Shown: piece by piece, positions 8,745 through 18,670 of the stretch
Layout of the letters: every line of letters begins with the position of its first letter
Position numbering within the stretch: position 1 is the stretch's first letter
Origin: JARIHD01 sp035758825
GTDB lineage: Bacteria > Patescibacteriota > Saccharimonadia > Saccharimonadales > UBA4665
NCBI GenBank assembly: GCA_035758825.1
Contig: DASTWA010000002.1
Coordinates: 1-64,000, forward strand
Length of the DNA: 64,000 bases
Reading direction: 5' to 3'
The notes under the pieces: model-generated
Database searches by the model: none
What the model was told of the DNA's origin: nothing
What the model saw: only the letters and a program-made list of their open reading frames with translations
Translations under genes and position numbers: made by a program

Positions 8745-9941
8745 ATGAAGAATCTCAAACAACGGACGCTGATTGTCATCGCGTCAACGTACCCCCGGTG
8801 GGCCAACGACAAAGTGCCCAACTTCGTCGAAAACTTCGTTAACCGGATGTCGGGCACGTTCCGCAATATCCGCGTTATCGTGCCGCATTACAAAGGTGCC
8901 AAGCGCAAAGAACGTCCCCAAAGTCCGGGCGGCAACGTCAGGATTGCCCGGTTCAGATATTTTGTGCCGTTCAGCCAAGAAAACATCGCCTACGGCGAAT
9001 TCAAAAAAGACAAACTATATCCCCTCAAGACACTCTTATATATATGGAGCGAGCTCTGCACGACGTTGTGGGCCTGTATCAGGGGCAGACAGCCGGTCAT
9101 TAATGCCCATTGGCTGATCCCGCAAGGCTTTGTGGCTGTACTGCTCAAGCCAGTGTTTAAGTGCAAGGTGGTCATATCGATCCATGGCGCCGATGTCTTC
9201 ACGCTCAACGGCGGTACCATGCGCAAAGTAAAGCGCTTTACCCTCAAGCGCGCCGATGCCGTCATTGTAAACAGCTCGGCCACCAAGGCGGTGTGCGAAG
9301 GGCTGTATGACCGCGAATATCCGATCATCCCCATGGGCGTCGATACCACCCGGTTCTCACGGCCGGCCAAACGGACGGCAAACGAGCGCTTTGAGCTGCT
9401 ATTTGTCGGCCGGGTCGTCGAAGAAAAGGGGCTGGACTACTTGTGTGAAGCCGTCAACATCCTAAAAAAGCAAGCCGTGCCAGTACACCTGAACATCGTC
9501 GGCGACGGCGCGGCGCGGGCGGACGTTGCCAAATTCGTCAAGAAGCATAAACTCGAAGATGCCATTACTCTGGTCGGCTGGGTCCAGCAAGAGGATCTGG
9601 CCGAATACTATGGCAAAGCCGACGCCTTTGTCGGCCCGTCGATCGAGATAGAGAACGGTTGGAAGGAAGCCTTCGGCGTGGTCTTTGCCGAAGCGTCGGC
9701 CTGCGGCCTGCCAGTCATTACTACCAGCACCGGCGGTATCAAGGACATCATCAAGCACGAAGTGAACGGTCTGGTCGTACCTCAACGGAATGCCGAAGCC
9801 ATCGCCGAGGCAGTCCAGCGGCTCCAAAAAGACCCCAAGCTTTGCCAAAAGTTGGGTGACCGCGGCGTCAGCTACATCGCCGAAAACTTTTCGTGGGACG
9901 TCATCGCCGCCAAGTACGAACAAATCTTCAAAAACCTATAG
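8745..9941 (+). CDS. GT4-family glycosyltransferase
   Basis: This 398-residue GT-B fold enzyme has an N-terminal acceptor domain and a C-terminal Glycos_transf_1 domain. The latter shows LLFVGRVVEEKGLDYL, the donor-site stretch GPSIEIENGWKEAFGVVFAEASACGLPV (E-x7-E pattern) and STGGIKDII. It transfers a sugar from a nucleotide donor, probably for envelope glycans; acceptor and sugar are unknown. A TATTAT box 6 nt before the ATG suggests a leaderless transcript. Confidence 0.87.
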   Translation: MKNLKQRTLIVIASTYPRWANDKVPNFVENFVNRMSGTFRNIRVIVPHYKGAKRKERPQSPGGNVRIARFRYFVPFSQENIAYGEFKKDKLYPLKTLLYIWSELCTTLWACIRGRQPVINAHWLIPQGFVAVLLKPVFKCKVVISIHGADVFTLNGGTMRKVKRFTLKRADAVIVNSSATKAVCEGLYDREYPIIPMGVDTTRFSRPAKRTANERFELLFVGRVVEEKGLDYLCEAVNILKKQAVPVHLNIVGDGAARADVAKFVKKHKLEDAITLVGWVQQEDLAEYYGKADAFVGPSIEIENGWKEAFGVVFAEASACGLPVITTSTGGIKDIIKHEVNGLVVPQRNAEAIAEAVQRLQKDPKLCQKLGDRGVSYIAENFSWDVIAAKYEQIFKNL

Positions 9942-10104
9942 GAGGCGACGTCGGGAGCAGACTTATCCCCACAAATCCTCAGATACCAACACTGTTTGTA
10001 AGTGTAAGATTTTTTACAGCAATATATAAGGCTTTCGTTCTTGTTTTGTTGGGCAACTCCCTGTATGCTGCGGCCAGAACCAACTGCGAGGGAGGAAAAA
10101 GCAA

Positions 10105-13100
10105 ATGGGGTCCTTATTCAGTACGGCCAAAATTCTAACTTCTTTAGAAAAATTAAAGAGTGCTAACGGAGGTATGGGGCCGCGTTATGCCGCACTGTTC
10201 CTTTTGACGGTATTTTGGACGAGCATACTGGTGCCTAGCGCTTCAGCAATCGGAGCAGTCTACCAGGACACTCAAAACGCACGAACGATCGCCCCAACCA
10301 GCCATCAAGCGGGGCAGACCAGCAAGCCTGACAGCCTCAACTTTGCCGGACCCCTTAATAATGCACAAAAAGCGTCGGGTGCAGCCGAAAATACAGCAGG
10401 AATTGGCATACTCTCACAGCTCACCAAGGACGCCCGGCCGGCCAACGAACCCCTGGCCGAAACTGAGCGCAAGATTGATATAGCGCAGCGCGAAATCATA
10501 GAAAAAAGGACCGAAACATCCGATACCTTCCTGGAAAAAGACGGCACACTCACCCAAAAGACCTATTTCATGCCCCGCTACTTTAAAGACGAGGGCCGAT
10601 GGGAGAAGATCGACACATCTCTTATAGAGGACAAAAATGCCGGCGATTCGGGCAATTTCCTAGGCAGAGCCCTTGGCAACGTGCAGTCATGGTTTAAGAA
10701 TGAGACGACCTTCGTCGTCAAGGACAATGGTTGGAAGGCCAGGTTTGCGCCAAGCGACGCCAAAGAGGGTATGGTACGTATAAAAAAGAACGGCGAACAA
10801 ATCGGTTTCAGTCCCCACGGCGCCAACACAGTCGTTCCAGAGGTATTTAAAAATAAGAACGGTGATCAAGTTGTCCGTTACGTTAATCTCTGGGACGGTG
10901 TGGATGTGGACTACTTGATCGGTACCGCTTCCGTAAAAGAAAGCATAATCTTTAAAAACAAAAAATCAGTAAACAAAGTTTCATTTAAACTACTTGGCGC
11001 AACTCTCGAAAGGCAAGGCAACACAACCAAGGGAGTATCCTTTAAAATTAAAGGCGCGCTTGGCGACCAATTCGAACTTAGCCCCGTAAATCTCACGCTA
11101 AATGAATTTGGTATGGAAACCGACACGTCGGTTTTCCGTCAAGAGCACAAGAATGGCAGTATTGTAGTATCGATAGATAAGGCGTACTTAAACAGGCTGC
11201 CAGACAAGGCGTTTCCTGCGGTTATCGATCCGGGCGTATTCGACAGCCGATTCGGCACGCGGGCTGGCGGCAACTACCGGTCATTCCGCAATGATAATTA
11301 CGTATGCACCGACCAATACTGCAATGTATATGCGGGCTGGCGCTATGACGCCCAAGGCTACGCCCGTCTGTGGCGTGGCGCACTATATGTCAACTACGAC
11401 CACTTTCGCGACGCAAACAACGTCCTAACAAACGCTACCTTACATCTAACCCAACGCAGCGATGAAAGCTTTTATACCGGTGACTGGGGAGCAAAGCCAT
11501 TCCACACCTACTACCAGGGGTGTCTGAACGGCTTCGAGTGTGTAAACTGGACAGTCTCTGGTGGCAGTGCGAGTATTGCAGCCTCGGGTGACATTAATGT
11601 AACAAACATTTATCAGAACCGGATCGCTGCGGGCGACTTTGGAGCCTGGTTGGGTGTGGTCGGTGATGAAGGCAATATGTACTCATACAAAAACTTCGAC
11701 CCCGACAATAGTTATGTCCGTTTTACCTACACTGGCAAAGTGCCGACACCGACCTTTATTACTCCTTCGATTGACAACCAAGTATTCGTCGACCAGCAAC
11801 CTTCATTCAAGATTACGCCTGCCGCAAACCCGAATAGCAACACTGTGCCGCTAAAATACGAGATTCTGATTAGCAGCGCGCCGGGCGGGACGGGTGCGGT
11901 CATTACGTCAGGCCGCATGACAGCATCCCAATGGACAGTGCCGGATGGCATCTTGCAGGACGGCTCCACCTATTATGTACAGACAAGAAGCTACGATGAC
12001 AGCAACGGGCCAATATATAGTGCATGGAGCGCCTCGCGGCCGTTCCGGATTGATCTGCGCACTGGCAAAGACAAGACCCAAACGTTTGATACCCTCGGGC
12101 CAATTGACGTCGACCTCGCCACGGGTAATGTCGCCACCAACGCCGCCAGTCATAGCGCATCGGCGTTAGGCGGTAATATGGGCATTAGTCTTGACTACAA
12201 CTCACCACTCCGTTCACGGAATGGCCTGGTAGGCAGATACTGGAACGTTGCGGCAGGCTACGCGGGCAATGCCCCAACTTCTGCTCCCGTTGCAGAGCGT
12301 GTCGACCAGAGTATAGACTTCAGCTGGGAAAACGGGTCACCGTCGGACAGCATAAGCAGTGAATGGTTTTATGCACAATGGAAGGGCTACTTTGTTGCCC
12401 CAGAGACTGACACTTACTACTTTGGCGGCATACATGACGATAAGATGGCCGTAAGGGTTGGCGGTCAAATGGTCTACGACAACAGCTACTGTTGGACTGG
12501 GCCTTGTTTCGGTTCAAATGCCGTTACGCTCACAGCCGGTCAGGTCATCAGTATCGAAATCGAATATCAAGACAATACTGCAAATGCCACCGCTAAGCTC
12601 TTTGCAAAACGAGGTACTGTTGGACAGGCGGTCCCAACGGAGTGGCTACAAACAGGCGTCCGGCCCATTGGACAGCAAAAGGGCCTAGTCGGCCGCTACT
12701 ACAACGAAGATGGGGCACACGACTTTGGCGCTGCGAGTAATGTGAAATTCATGGAGCGTACCGATCCCATCGTTAACTTCTATTGGGGTTCGGGAGCGCC
12801 TGTTCCTGGCGCGAATGCCGATAACTTTATGGTGCGCTGGACGGGCTTCTTTACACCGCCGGCCACAGGCAATTACCAATTTGGAGCATCAGCCGATGAT
12901 GGCGTACGCATTACCATCAACAACGCCGCAGCACCTCAGCTGAATCATTGGCAAGACGACGGGGGAGCGGCCTATTGGAGCAGCACAGTCAGCCTGACCG
13001 CTGGCGTCTCGGTGCCAATTACCGTTGACTACTACGAACATGGAGGTGGCGCGACTATGGCCCTCCGTCTGAAGGAACTTGGCAATGCGGTGCCCGAACA

Positions 13101-16100
13101 AATCATCCCAGCTGACTGGCTGTCACCCAAGGCGCAGGTGCTTCCCGAGGGCTGGAATCTTGGGCTGGACCCAGATGGGAGCCTAAGCTACGACCGGTTA
13201 CGAACCAACCAAAACAGCGTCGTGCTTACGGATTCTACTGGCGATACACACGAATACACATGGGTGGCGGGCGTTGGTTCCGCCGGAAGTTACAAGCCGC
13301 CAGCCAACGAAGATGGCAACTTGGTCCGCAACAACAATGGCACATTCACCTTCCAGGACACCGATGGCAAGACCTACGTGTTTGCCGCCGATGGCACGCT
13401 TGCGTCAGCGACCAACCCGTTGGATGACCGCAAACCTGCAGCCCTGCAATACGAGTACCAAAGCCCCAGTGGCGGCCCGGCCCGGCTTTACAGGATCAAA
13501 GATGCGGTCGACCCCACCAGGATGGCTACTATCTACTACAGCGGACAGCCCGATTGCGGAGCCGCACCGGCAGGTTTCGATGCTAACGCGCCGGCTAATA
13601 TGATTTGTGCCGTCAAGACGAATGACGGACGTGCGACATACCTCTACTACTACCAAGGGCAGCTAGCGCGCATCGCGGAGCCAGGAGACGAAATAACCGA
13701 CTACCAGTACCAGCCCGTAACGAACTCCGCCAACCAGATCATCGGGTACCGGCTGGCTGGCATGCGTGACGTGCTGGCGAACGATGCCATCGGGGCTGGC
13801 GTTCGGGCAAACGATGCATCTGCACTAACAGAAATTTCCTATGACGTCCTGGGCCGCGCAACGTCTGTAAAACAACCAGCAGCAACTGCCGGAGCGGTAC
13901 GTACCGAACACACTATCGAATACCTGCCCGGCGCCACCAACAAGAGCTACTATGGCGCAGCCAAACAGCATATCATTAATGCAACAGAGCCCAATGGCTT
14001 TACCCGGCGCATCGAGTATGACAGTTTGTTCCGCACCACCAAGGACACGGACCTGGCCAACTTGTCAGATATTACCGAGTGGGATTCGGCAAAAGACCTC
14101 GTCTACAGCACCACCGACGAAACAGGCCTTAAAAGCACGACCATATACGATGATGAGGACCGTCCAGTCAGCAGCTACGGACCGGCTCCGGCCGCCTGGT
14201 ATGATACGACCAATCCGAAATCCCAGGTACCGTTGAGCGGTTACGTATCGCAGGTGCCGCGCACCGACACCGCATACGACGAAGGCATGAACGGTCTAGC
14301 CGTCGCCTACATGAATGCCAATACCAAAACATGGAAAGATTCGCTAGCCACCGGCGAAAGCATGGCTAAGGGGCAGGAATTCTGGTCTCAGGACCGACGC
14401 TTCAACTTTGTTTACCAGACTGACGGAAACGTCGTGCTTTACGGCCCGAACGGTGCAATGTGGGCTTCCAACACGGGTGGCGTAGCCTCCACCTTACTAG
14501 TGATGCAAGGTGACGGCAACCTTGTGCTCTACAACGGCGGCAGCGCGGTATGGGCAAGCGGTACTGGCGGCCAAGGGGCGTCGTGCCTGTACCTGCAAAA
14601 TGACGGGAATGCCGTAATCTACCGCAACGCCGGCGGTGCGACGTGGGCAACGGGCACTGGCGGCTGGGCTGCGTGGACCAACTACCGTGTCAGCTTAACG
14701 GGATCACCGTTACTGCATGCAACCAATATCGCCAACGACGGCACTATAGCCAAAAACTTTGGCACGGCGCCACCAGTCAGCGGGCGTACCGGCCTATGGG
14801 GTATGAGCCTTACGGGTAAAATGCGCTTACCGCAAACCGGCAGCTACACCTTCCGCATGAATTCGGACGGTGGCGCCCGCCTGTGGATTGACGACAGGCC
14901 AGTAATAGACGACTGGAACGAAGGCGATACCCGCAACCACCCGGTTGGCACCTTTACGGAGACATCCGCCAATGCACCTCATCGCATCCGGATCGATTAC
15001 TTCCGCAGCGGCAAGGCCAGCACGAATGCCACATTCGGGCTGTACATGACGCCTCCCGGCGGAGGCGAAACCGCCAACACCGCGCAGTACTTCTCGCCAG
15101 ACTACAGCCTGGTAACCAAAACTAAAACCTACGACAGCACGCTTGGCGACAGCGTCACTACCACTAATTACGGGCCCAACCCCGAGCTAGGCTTGGCCCA
15201 GGGCACCAGCGTGGACCCGAGCGGCCTCAACCTGACTACCAGCAGCACCTACGAACAGCAGGGCGCCACCGGCAGCTTCCTGCGCCAAACCGCCAAATAT
15301 CTGCCGGGAGCCAACACATCAGTCGCATCCACGGCTACCCAGTACGGTTACTACGGCGCCACCGAAACCCGCGACAACCCCTGCACGAACGACACGACCG
15401 AAGCCTACAAACAAGCCGGTATGCTCAAGTCCAAAACCGAACCGGACCCCGACGGCACCGGCAGCCAGACCGGACGTGTCACCGAAACCATCTATGACGA
15501 CGCCGGCAGGATCGTGGCCACCCGCTACAATAGCGATAACTGGACGTGCAGCACATATGACGATCGGGGACGGGTAACTAAGACGGCCGTATCGTACTCA
15601 CTCAGCACGCTCACTGCCGCGCGGACAATCACCAACAATTACGCGGCAAACGGCAATCCGCTAGTTACTAGCACGAGCGACAACTATGGCACCATGGCCG
15701 TAACCATTGACCTACTGGGCCGCACCGCCAAGTACGTGGACGCACGGAACAATGCCACGACCACTACCTACGACAGTCAAGGCAAACTGCTATCCCGTGT
15801 CAGCCCGCTGGGCACCGAACGTTTTACCTACGACAGCTACGACCGTCTGGTAAATCAGTCCCTGGATGGTACGGTGTATGCTACCGTCTACTACGATGCC
15901 TACGGCCGCATTGACCACGTCAGCTACCCGACAGCAGGCACCAACCTGGCCTACAGCCGTGACGACTTTGGCCGCACCAGCGTCATGACCTTTGCCAATA
16001 ACGGCGGCGTGGTAGCCAGTGACCAAGTCAACTACACCCAATCCGGCCAGATATCCGGCGGGACACAGAACGGACTGGCCAAAGCCTACACCTACGATTC

Positions 16101-17394
16101 CGCCGACCGCCTGACGAGCGCCACCCTTGGAAGCAACAGCTTTACCTACGGCTTTGGCGCGCAAAATGCCGCTACCTGCGGCACTGGTGCGGGCACCAAC
16201 CCTAACTCGGGCAAGAATGGCAACCGCACCACTCAGACCATTAATGGTGTAACTACCTACTTCTGCTACGACTACGCCGACCGCCTGACCACCAGCAGCG
16301 ACGCATTGTACAAATCGGTTACCTATGACGCCCATGGCAATATGACCAGTATTGGCGCCGGCACGGTAGTCACCAAGTTCGGCTATGACGCCTCTGACCG
16401 TAACACCAGCATCACCGAGACCAACGGCAGCAATGTGACCCGCACCGCCTACTCCCGTGATGCCCAAAACCGCCTCCTGGCCCGCACCGTAACGGTCAAT
16501 GGCACCACACAATCCGACCTCCGCTACGGCTACACCGCCTCCGGCGACACTCCCGACTTCATCAAGCAGACAGATGGCACCGTGGTAGAGAAGTATCTGT
16601 CTTTGCCTGGCGGCGTGACGGTGACCATCCGTCCCAGTGCTTCCGGGGGGGGACAAAAAACCTACTCCCTTCCCAACATCCACGGTGACAACATGGCAAC
16701 ACTGGATGGCAGTGGCACACGCACTGCTACAAGCATTGTTGGACCTTTTGGAGAACCAATCCCAGGACAACAGTCTTTGGACAACTCATTGAGTGGTACT
16801 ACCTTCTCCTACGTAGGCCAACACCAAAAGCTCACTGAATCTTCATATGCCCTCACTCCCATCCAGATGGGAGCTCGGGTGTACCTGACGGTACTGGGGA
16901 GGTTTGCGAGTGTGGATCCGGTGGAGGGAGGGGTGGACAATAGCTATGTGTATCCTACGGATCCGGTGGGAGAATGCGACCTAGATGGCAACTTCGCTAT
17001 CTTGGTTGCCGGGGCGATACTAGCAGCCGTCGCAATTGCAAGCGCATCCAAGAATTATCAGGACAATCCTACAAATGCTAACTTGGCGTGGGCTGGTCTA
17101 TCTATGGTTCCAGGTGGTATTGGCGGTACAGCCAAGGGGGCTGCAAGCTGGGGAAAGAATGCTGCGATGAAAATTAGTGGTAATATTAAATGGAAGGGCG
17201 GGGAATTCGTTCTTAATGGCGGAAAGGTTAGGGTGTCATTGTGGGGCAACTGGGGAGCAAAGTCTAAGGGCGGTAAGCCAAACTGGCCAGCAAGGCTACC
17301 GCATGTTCATTTCAAAAGCCCAAGCTGGGGGAAAAACAGGCACCGACCCTGGGAAACCTCTTTTAGGCAAATTAAAAACTTATTTAGAAGATGA
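10105..17394 (+). CDS. secreted Rhs/YD-repeat polymorphic toxin with PA14 and bulb-lectin modules
   Basis: This 2429-residue protein has an N-terminal signal-type helix (about residues 30-50, ending SASA). In order: a beta-rich region to about 540, an Ig/FnIII-like stretch (550-660), PA14 domain 1 (about 705-855), PA14 domain 2 (858-1005), YD/Rhs repeats, a bulb-type lectin (about 1412-1522, with QTDGNVVLY, QGDGNLVLY and QNDGNAVIY), PA14 domain 3 (about 1530-1655), more YD repeats, and the Rhs core end at PTDPVGECDLDGN (about 2285-2297). The last ~133 residues are a variable tip with a hydrophobic helix and a HVHFKSPSWGKNRH segment; the toxin class is not recognised. Rhs shells encapsulate and release such tips. 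A GGAGGAA ribosome site precedes the ATG. Confidence 0.9.
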   Translation: MGSLFSTAKILTSLEKLKSANGGMGPRYAALFLLTVFWTSILVPSASAIGAVYQDTQNARTIAPTSHQAGQTSKPDSLNFAGPLNNAQKASGAAENTAGIGILSQLTKDARPANEPLAETERKIDIAQREIIEKRTETSDTFLEKDGTLTQKTYFMPRYFKDEGRWEKIDTSLIEDKNAGDSGNFLGRALGNVQSWFKNETTFVVKDNGWKARFAPSDAKEGMVRIKKNGEQIGFSPHGANTVVPEVFKNKNGDQVVRYVNLWDGVDVDYLIGTASVKESIIFKNKKSVNKVSFKLLGATLERQGNTTKGVSFKIKGALGDQFELSPVNLTLNEFGMETDTSVFRQEHKNGSIVVSIDKAYLNRLPDKAFPAVIDPGVFDSRFGTRAGGNYRSFRNDNYVCTDQYCNVYAGWRYDAQGYARLWRGALYVNYDHFRDANNVLTNATLHLTQRSDESFYTGDWGAKPFHTYYQGCLNGFECVNWTVSGGSASIAASGDINVTNIYQNRIAAGDFGAWLGVVGDEGNMYSYKNFDPDNSYVRFTYTGKVPTPTFITPSIDNQVFVDQQPSFKITPAANPNSNTVPLKYEILISSAPGGTGAVITSGRMTASQWTVPDGILQDGSTYYVQTRSYDDSNGPIYSAWSASRPFRIDLRTGKDKTQTFDTLGPIDVDLATGNVATNAASHSASALGGNMGISLDYNSPLRSRNGLVGRYWNVAAGYAGNAPTSAPVAERVDQSIDFSWENGSPSDSISSEWFYAQWKGYFVAPETDTYYFGGIHDDKMAVRVGGQMVYDNSYCWTGPCFGSNAVTLTAGQVISIEIEYQDNTANATAKLFAKRGTVGQAVPTEWLQTGVRPIGQQKGLVGRYYNEDGAHDFGAASNVKFMERTDPIVNFYWGSGAPVPGANADNFMVRWTGFFTPPATGNYQFGASADDGVRITINNAAAPQLNHWQDDGGAAYWSSTVSLTAGVSVPITVDYYEHGGGATMALRLKELGNAVPEQIIPADWLSPKAQVLPEGWNLGLDPDGSLSYDRLRTNQNSVVLTDSTGDTHEYTWVAGVGSAGSYKPPANEDGNLVRNNNGTFTFQDTDGKTYVFAADGTLASATNPLDDRKPAALQYEYQSPSGGPARLYRIKDAVDPTRMATIYYSGQPDCGAAPAGFDANAPANMICAVKTNDGRATYLYYYQGQLARIAEPGDEITDYQYQPVTNSANQIIGYRLAGMRDVLANDAIGAGVRANDASALTEISYDVLGRATSVKQPAATAGAVRTEHTIEYLPGATNKSYYGAAKQHIINATEPNGFTRRIEYDSLFRTTKDTDLANLSDITEWDSAKDLVYSTTDETGLKSTTIYDDEDRPVSSYGPAPAAWYDTTNPKSQVPLSGYVSQVPRTDTAYDEGMNGLAVAYMNANTKTWKDSLATGESMAKGQEFWSQDRRFNFVYQTDGNVVLYGPNGAMWASNTGGVASTLLVMQGDGNLVLYNGGSAVWASGTGGQGASCLYLQNDGNAVIYRNAGGATWATGTGGWAAWTNYRVSLTGSPLLHATNIANDGTIAKNFGTAPPVSGRTGLWGMSLTGKMRLPQTGSYTFRMNSDGGARLWIDDRPVIDDWNEGDTRNHPVGTFTETSANAPHRIRIDYFRSGKASTNATFGLYMTPPGGGETANTAQYFSPDYSLVTKTKTYDSTLGDSVTTTNYGPNPELGLAQGTSVDPSGLNLTTSSTYEQQGATGSFLRQTAKYLPGANTSVASTATQYGYYGATETRDNPCTNDTTEAYKQAGMLKSKTEPDPDGTGSQTGRVTETIYDDAGRIVATRYNSDNWTCSTYDDRGRVTKTAVSYSLSTLTAARTITNNYAANGNPLVTSTSDNYGTMAVTIDLLGRTAKYVDARNNATTTTYDSQGKLLSRVSPLGTERFTYDSYDRLVNQSLDGTVYATVYYDAYGRIDHVSYPTAGTNLAYSRDDFGRTSVMTFANNGGVVASDQVNYTQSGQISGGTQNGLAKAYTYDSADRLTSATLGSNSFTYGFGAQNAATCGTGAGTNPNSGKNGNRTTQTINGVTTYFCYDYADRLTTSSDALYKSVTYDAHGNMTSIGAGTVVTKFGYDASDRNTSITETNGSNVTRTAYSRDAQNRLLARTVTVNGTTQSDLRYGYTASGDTPDFIKQTDGTVVEKYLSLPGGVTVTIRPSASGGGQKTYSLPNIHGDNMATLDGSGTRTATSIVGPFGEPIPGQQSLDNSLSGTTFSYVGQHQKLTESSYALTPIQMGARVYLTVLGRFASVDPVEGGVDNSYVYPTDPVGECDLDGNFAILVAGAILAAVAIASASKNYQDNPTNANLAWAGLSMVPGGIGGTAKGAASWGKNAAMKISGNIKWKGGEFVLNGGKVRVSLWGNWGAKSKGGKPNWPARLPHVHFKSPSWGKNRHRPWETSFRQIKNLFRR

Positions 17395-17744
17395 TGATGT
17401 ATATATTAGCCGAGAAGACAACTAAAGACTTTAAGCCCACAGAGTATGGCTCTGATCTATATAAACTTTGTAGTAGTTTAGAGTATGGAGACGTTCTTGA
17501 AGGGGAAGTACAGATATGGGAATACCCGAGCGGCATTATATCTACTGTCAAGCCTGATAGAGAAGTAGGTCAAAAGGACTACTACTCAATCCCTGACAAA
17601 GATAGGTGGTTGCCTGTTCTTGAAAGGTTGGACGAAGATAAGAAGAGGGTAAGTAGCGCTTATTTGCTACTCTCGAGTAAGCAAAAAGGGCATCATAGCA
17701 TACTTGGTCATATAATAAGTAAACTAAAAACATTCATACGATAG
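17391..17744 (+). CDS. putative immunity protein for the Rhs tip toxin
   Basis: This 117-residue soluble protein overlaps the Rhs stop codon by 4 nt (ATGATG), the usual arrangement of a toxin and its cognate immunity gene. It has no signal peptide and is acidic in the middle with a basic tail. I recognise no immunity family. Its base composition is more A/T-rich than the Rhs core, matching the tip end of the toxin gene, as expected if tip and immunity gene arrived together. The assignment rests on position. Confidence 0.6.
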   Translation: MMMYILAEKTTKDFKPTEYGSDLYKLCSSLEYGDVLEGEVQIWEYPSGIISTVKPDREVGQKDYYSIPDKDRWLPVLERLDEDKKRVSSAYLLLSSKQKGHHSILGHIISKLKTFIR

Positions 17745-17839
17745 GAAATTCCAGGCCATCTCTTGACTTTCCCTGAATGGGCAAATGACGACGCATTTTA
17801 CTAGTAGGTCGTAGATAGCAGAAAAAGAGCTAGAAATTT

Positions 17840-18118
17840 TTGCCAAGGTCTACGATCTCTATACTTCCTAGCTCGACCCAGACCGGCAAAGAATACAACC
17901 TGCCAAACATCCATGGGGATGTGCTACTGACTGCTAAGGCTGCTGGCGCCAAGTATGTAACCAGGTATTTTGGCACCGTTAAAGGCACCACGCGCTACTA
18001 TCAATCCCTTAGAACCGCTTTTAGCAAAAAAGCAGGATTAGATAGGGCCTCTAGGCAGGTTAAGGCTGGAATATATGGAACAGGATACGATGCTATGCAG
18101 AAAAGGAGGCAAAGATGA
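17840..18118 (+). pseudogene. displaced Rhs tip cassette 1 (no start, core deleted)
   Basis: From about 17876 this frame encodes the Rhs-core segment TGKEYNLPNIHGDVLL, homologous to GQKTYSLPNIHGDN of the intact gene. It then jumps to an unrelated tail ending in YGTGYDAMQKRRQR. The PVEG-to-DPVG core end is missing, so this is a truncated orphan C-terminal cassette with an internal deletion. There is no convincing start codon or ribosome site. Its stop overlaps the ATG of the next small gene. Confidence 0.65.
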
Positions 18119-18396
18119 GTGACATACAGAATCCCGTTTGTGTTTGTGGCAGGATTGAAAAAGCGAAATCCTCAGAATGGAATCTGATTTCTATTATGTT
18201 CGCGATTGTCTACCCCATAAGTGCACTGTTCACCCTCGTGGGAGCTCTCACAGGGGGCTTAGGCTCTAACGGTTTGTTTTTAATATTCTTCATTGCCCTT
18301 ACGGGTTTCATCGCATATTCAACTATGCGATCGCTCAGTGAAGGCCACTCACTGAAATGTTCGTTATGGCGCAGTTTTTTTAAAGCTGCATTGTAG
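18115..18396 (+). CDS. small membrane protein, possible orphan immunity protein
   Basis: This 93-residue protein has two hydrophobic segments (about 25-45 and 50-70) and a short cysteine-containing N-terminus (CVCGR). Its ATG overlaps the TGA of displaced Rhs tip 1 (ATGA), and GGAGG precedes it, so it was coupled to that toxin fragment. It would be a membrane-located immunity protein, if it is one. No family was recognised. Confidence 0.5.
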   Translation: MSDIQNPVCVCGRIEKAKSSEWNLISIMFAIVYPISALFTLVGALTGGLGSNGLFLIFFIALTGFIAYSTMRSLSEGHSLKCSLWRSFFKAAL

Positions 18397-18403
18397 GAGG
18401 ACT

Positions 18404-18670
18404 ATGAAATCAAACGTTACGAAGTTGACAGATAATAAAGCACAAAAAGAACTAAAGCAATTTCTTATCCTAGGCTATGCAGCCGCGATCATTGCGCTAT
18501 TTACGCTCGGGTTCTTAGCTATAGCTGGCTTGGCTTTTGGTGCGAGATGTTTAGCGCTCTGTGGGCACAAGGGTAATAAAGCCATGCCCAGGGCAAGAAT
18601 AAGACAAGTAGCAAGCGGCATTCTCGTCATTTTTTCGGCTATCGAATTTACTTTTTACCTCTCAGCTTAA
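18404..18670 (+). CDS. small membrane protein downstream of orphan Rhs tip
   Basis: This 88-residue protein has two predicted membrane segments (about 21-45 and 68-86) separated by a basic loop. A good AGGAGG ribosome site lies 6 nt before the ATG. It sits between two displaced Rhs cassettes and ends exactly where the second cassette begins. A second immunity-type or accessory role is inferred from position only. Confidence 0.5.
   Translation: MKSNVTKLTDNKAQKELKQFLILGYAAAIIALFTLGFLAIAGLAFGARCLALCGHKGNKAMPRARIRQVASGILVIFSAIEFTFYLSA

Noticed and set aside
15790..16770. A 326-codon minus-strand frame inside the Rhs gene
   Set aside because: It is a Gly/Val/Ala-rich shadow of YD repeats with no family features. 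The plus strand carries continuous Rhs motifs.
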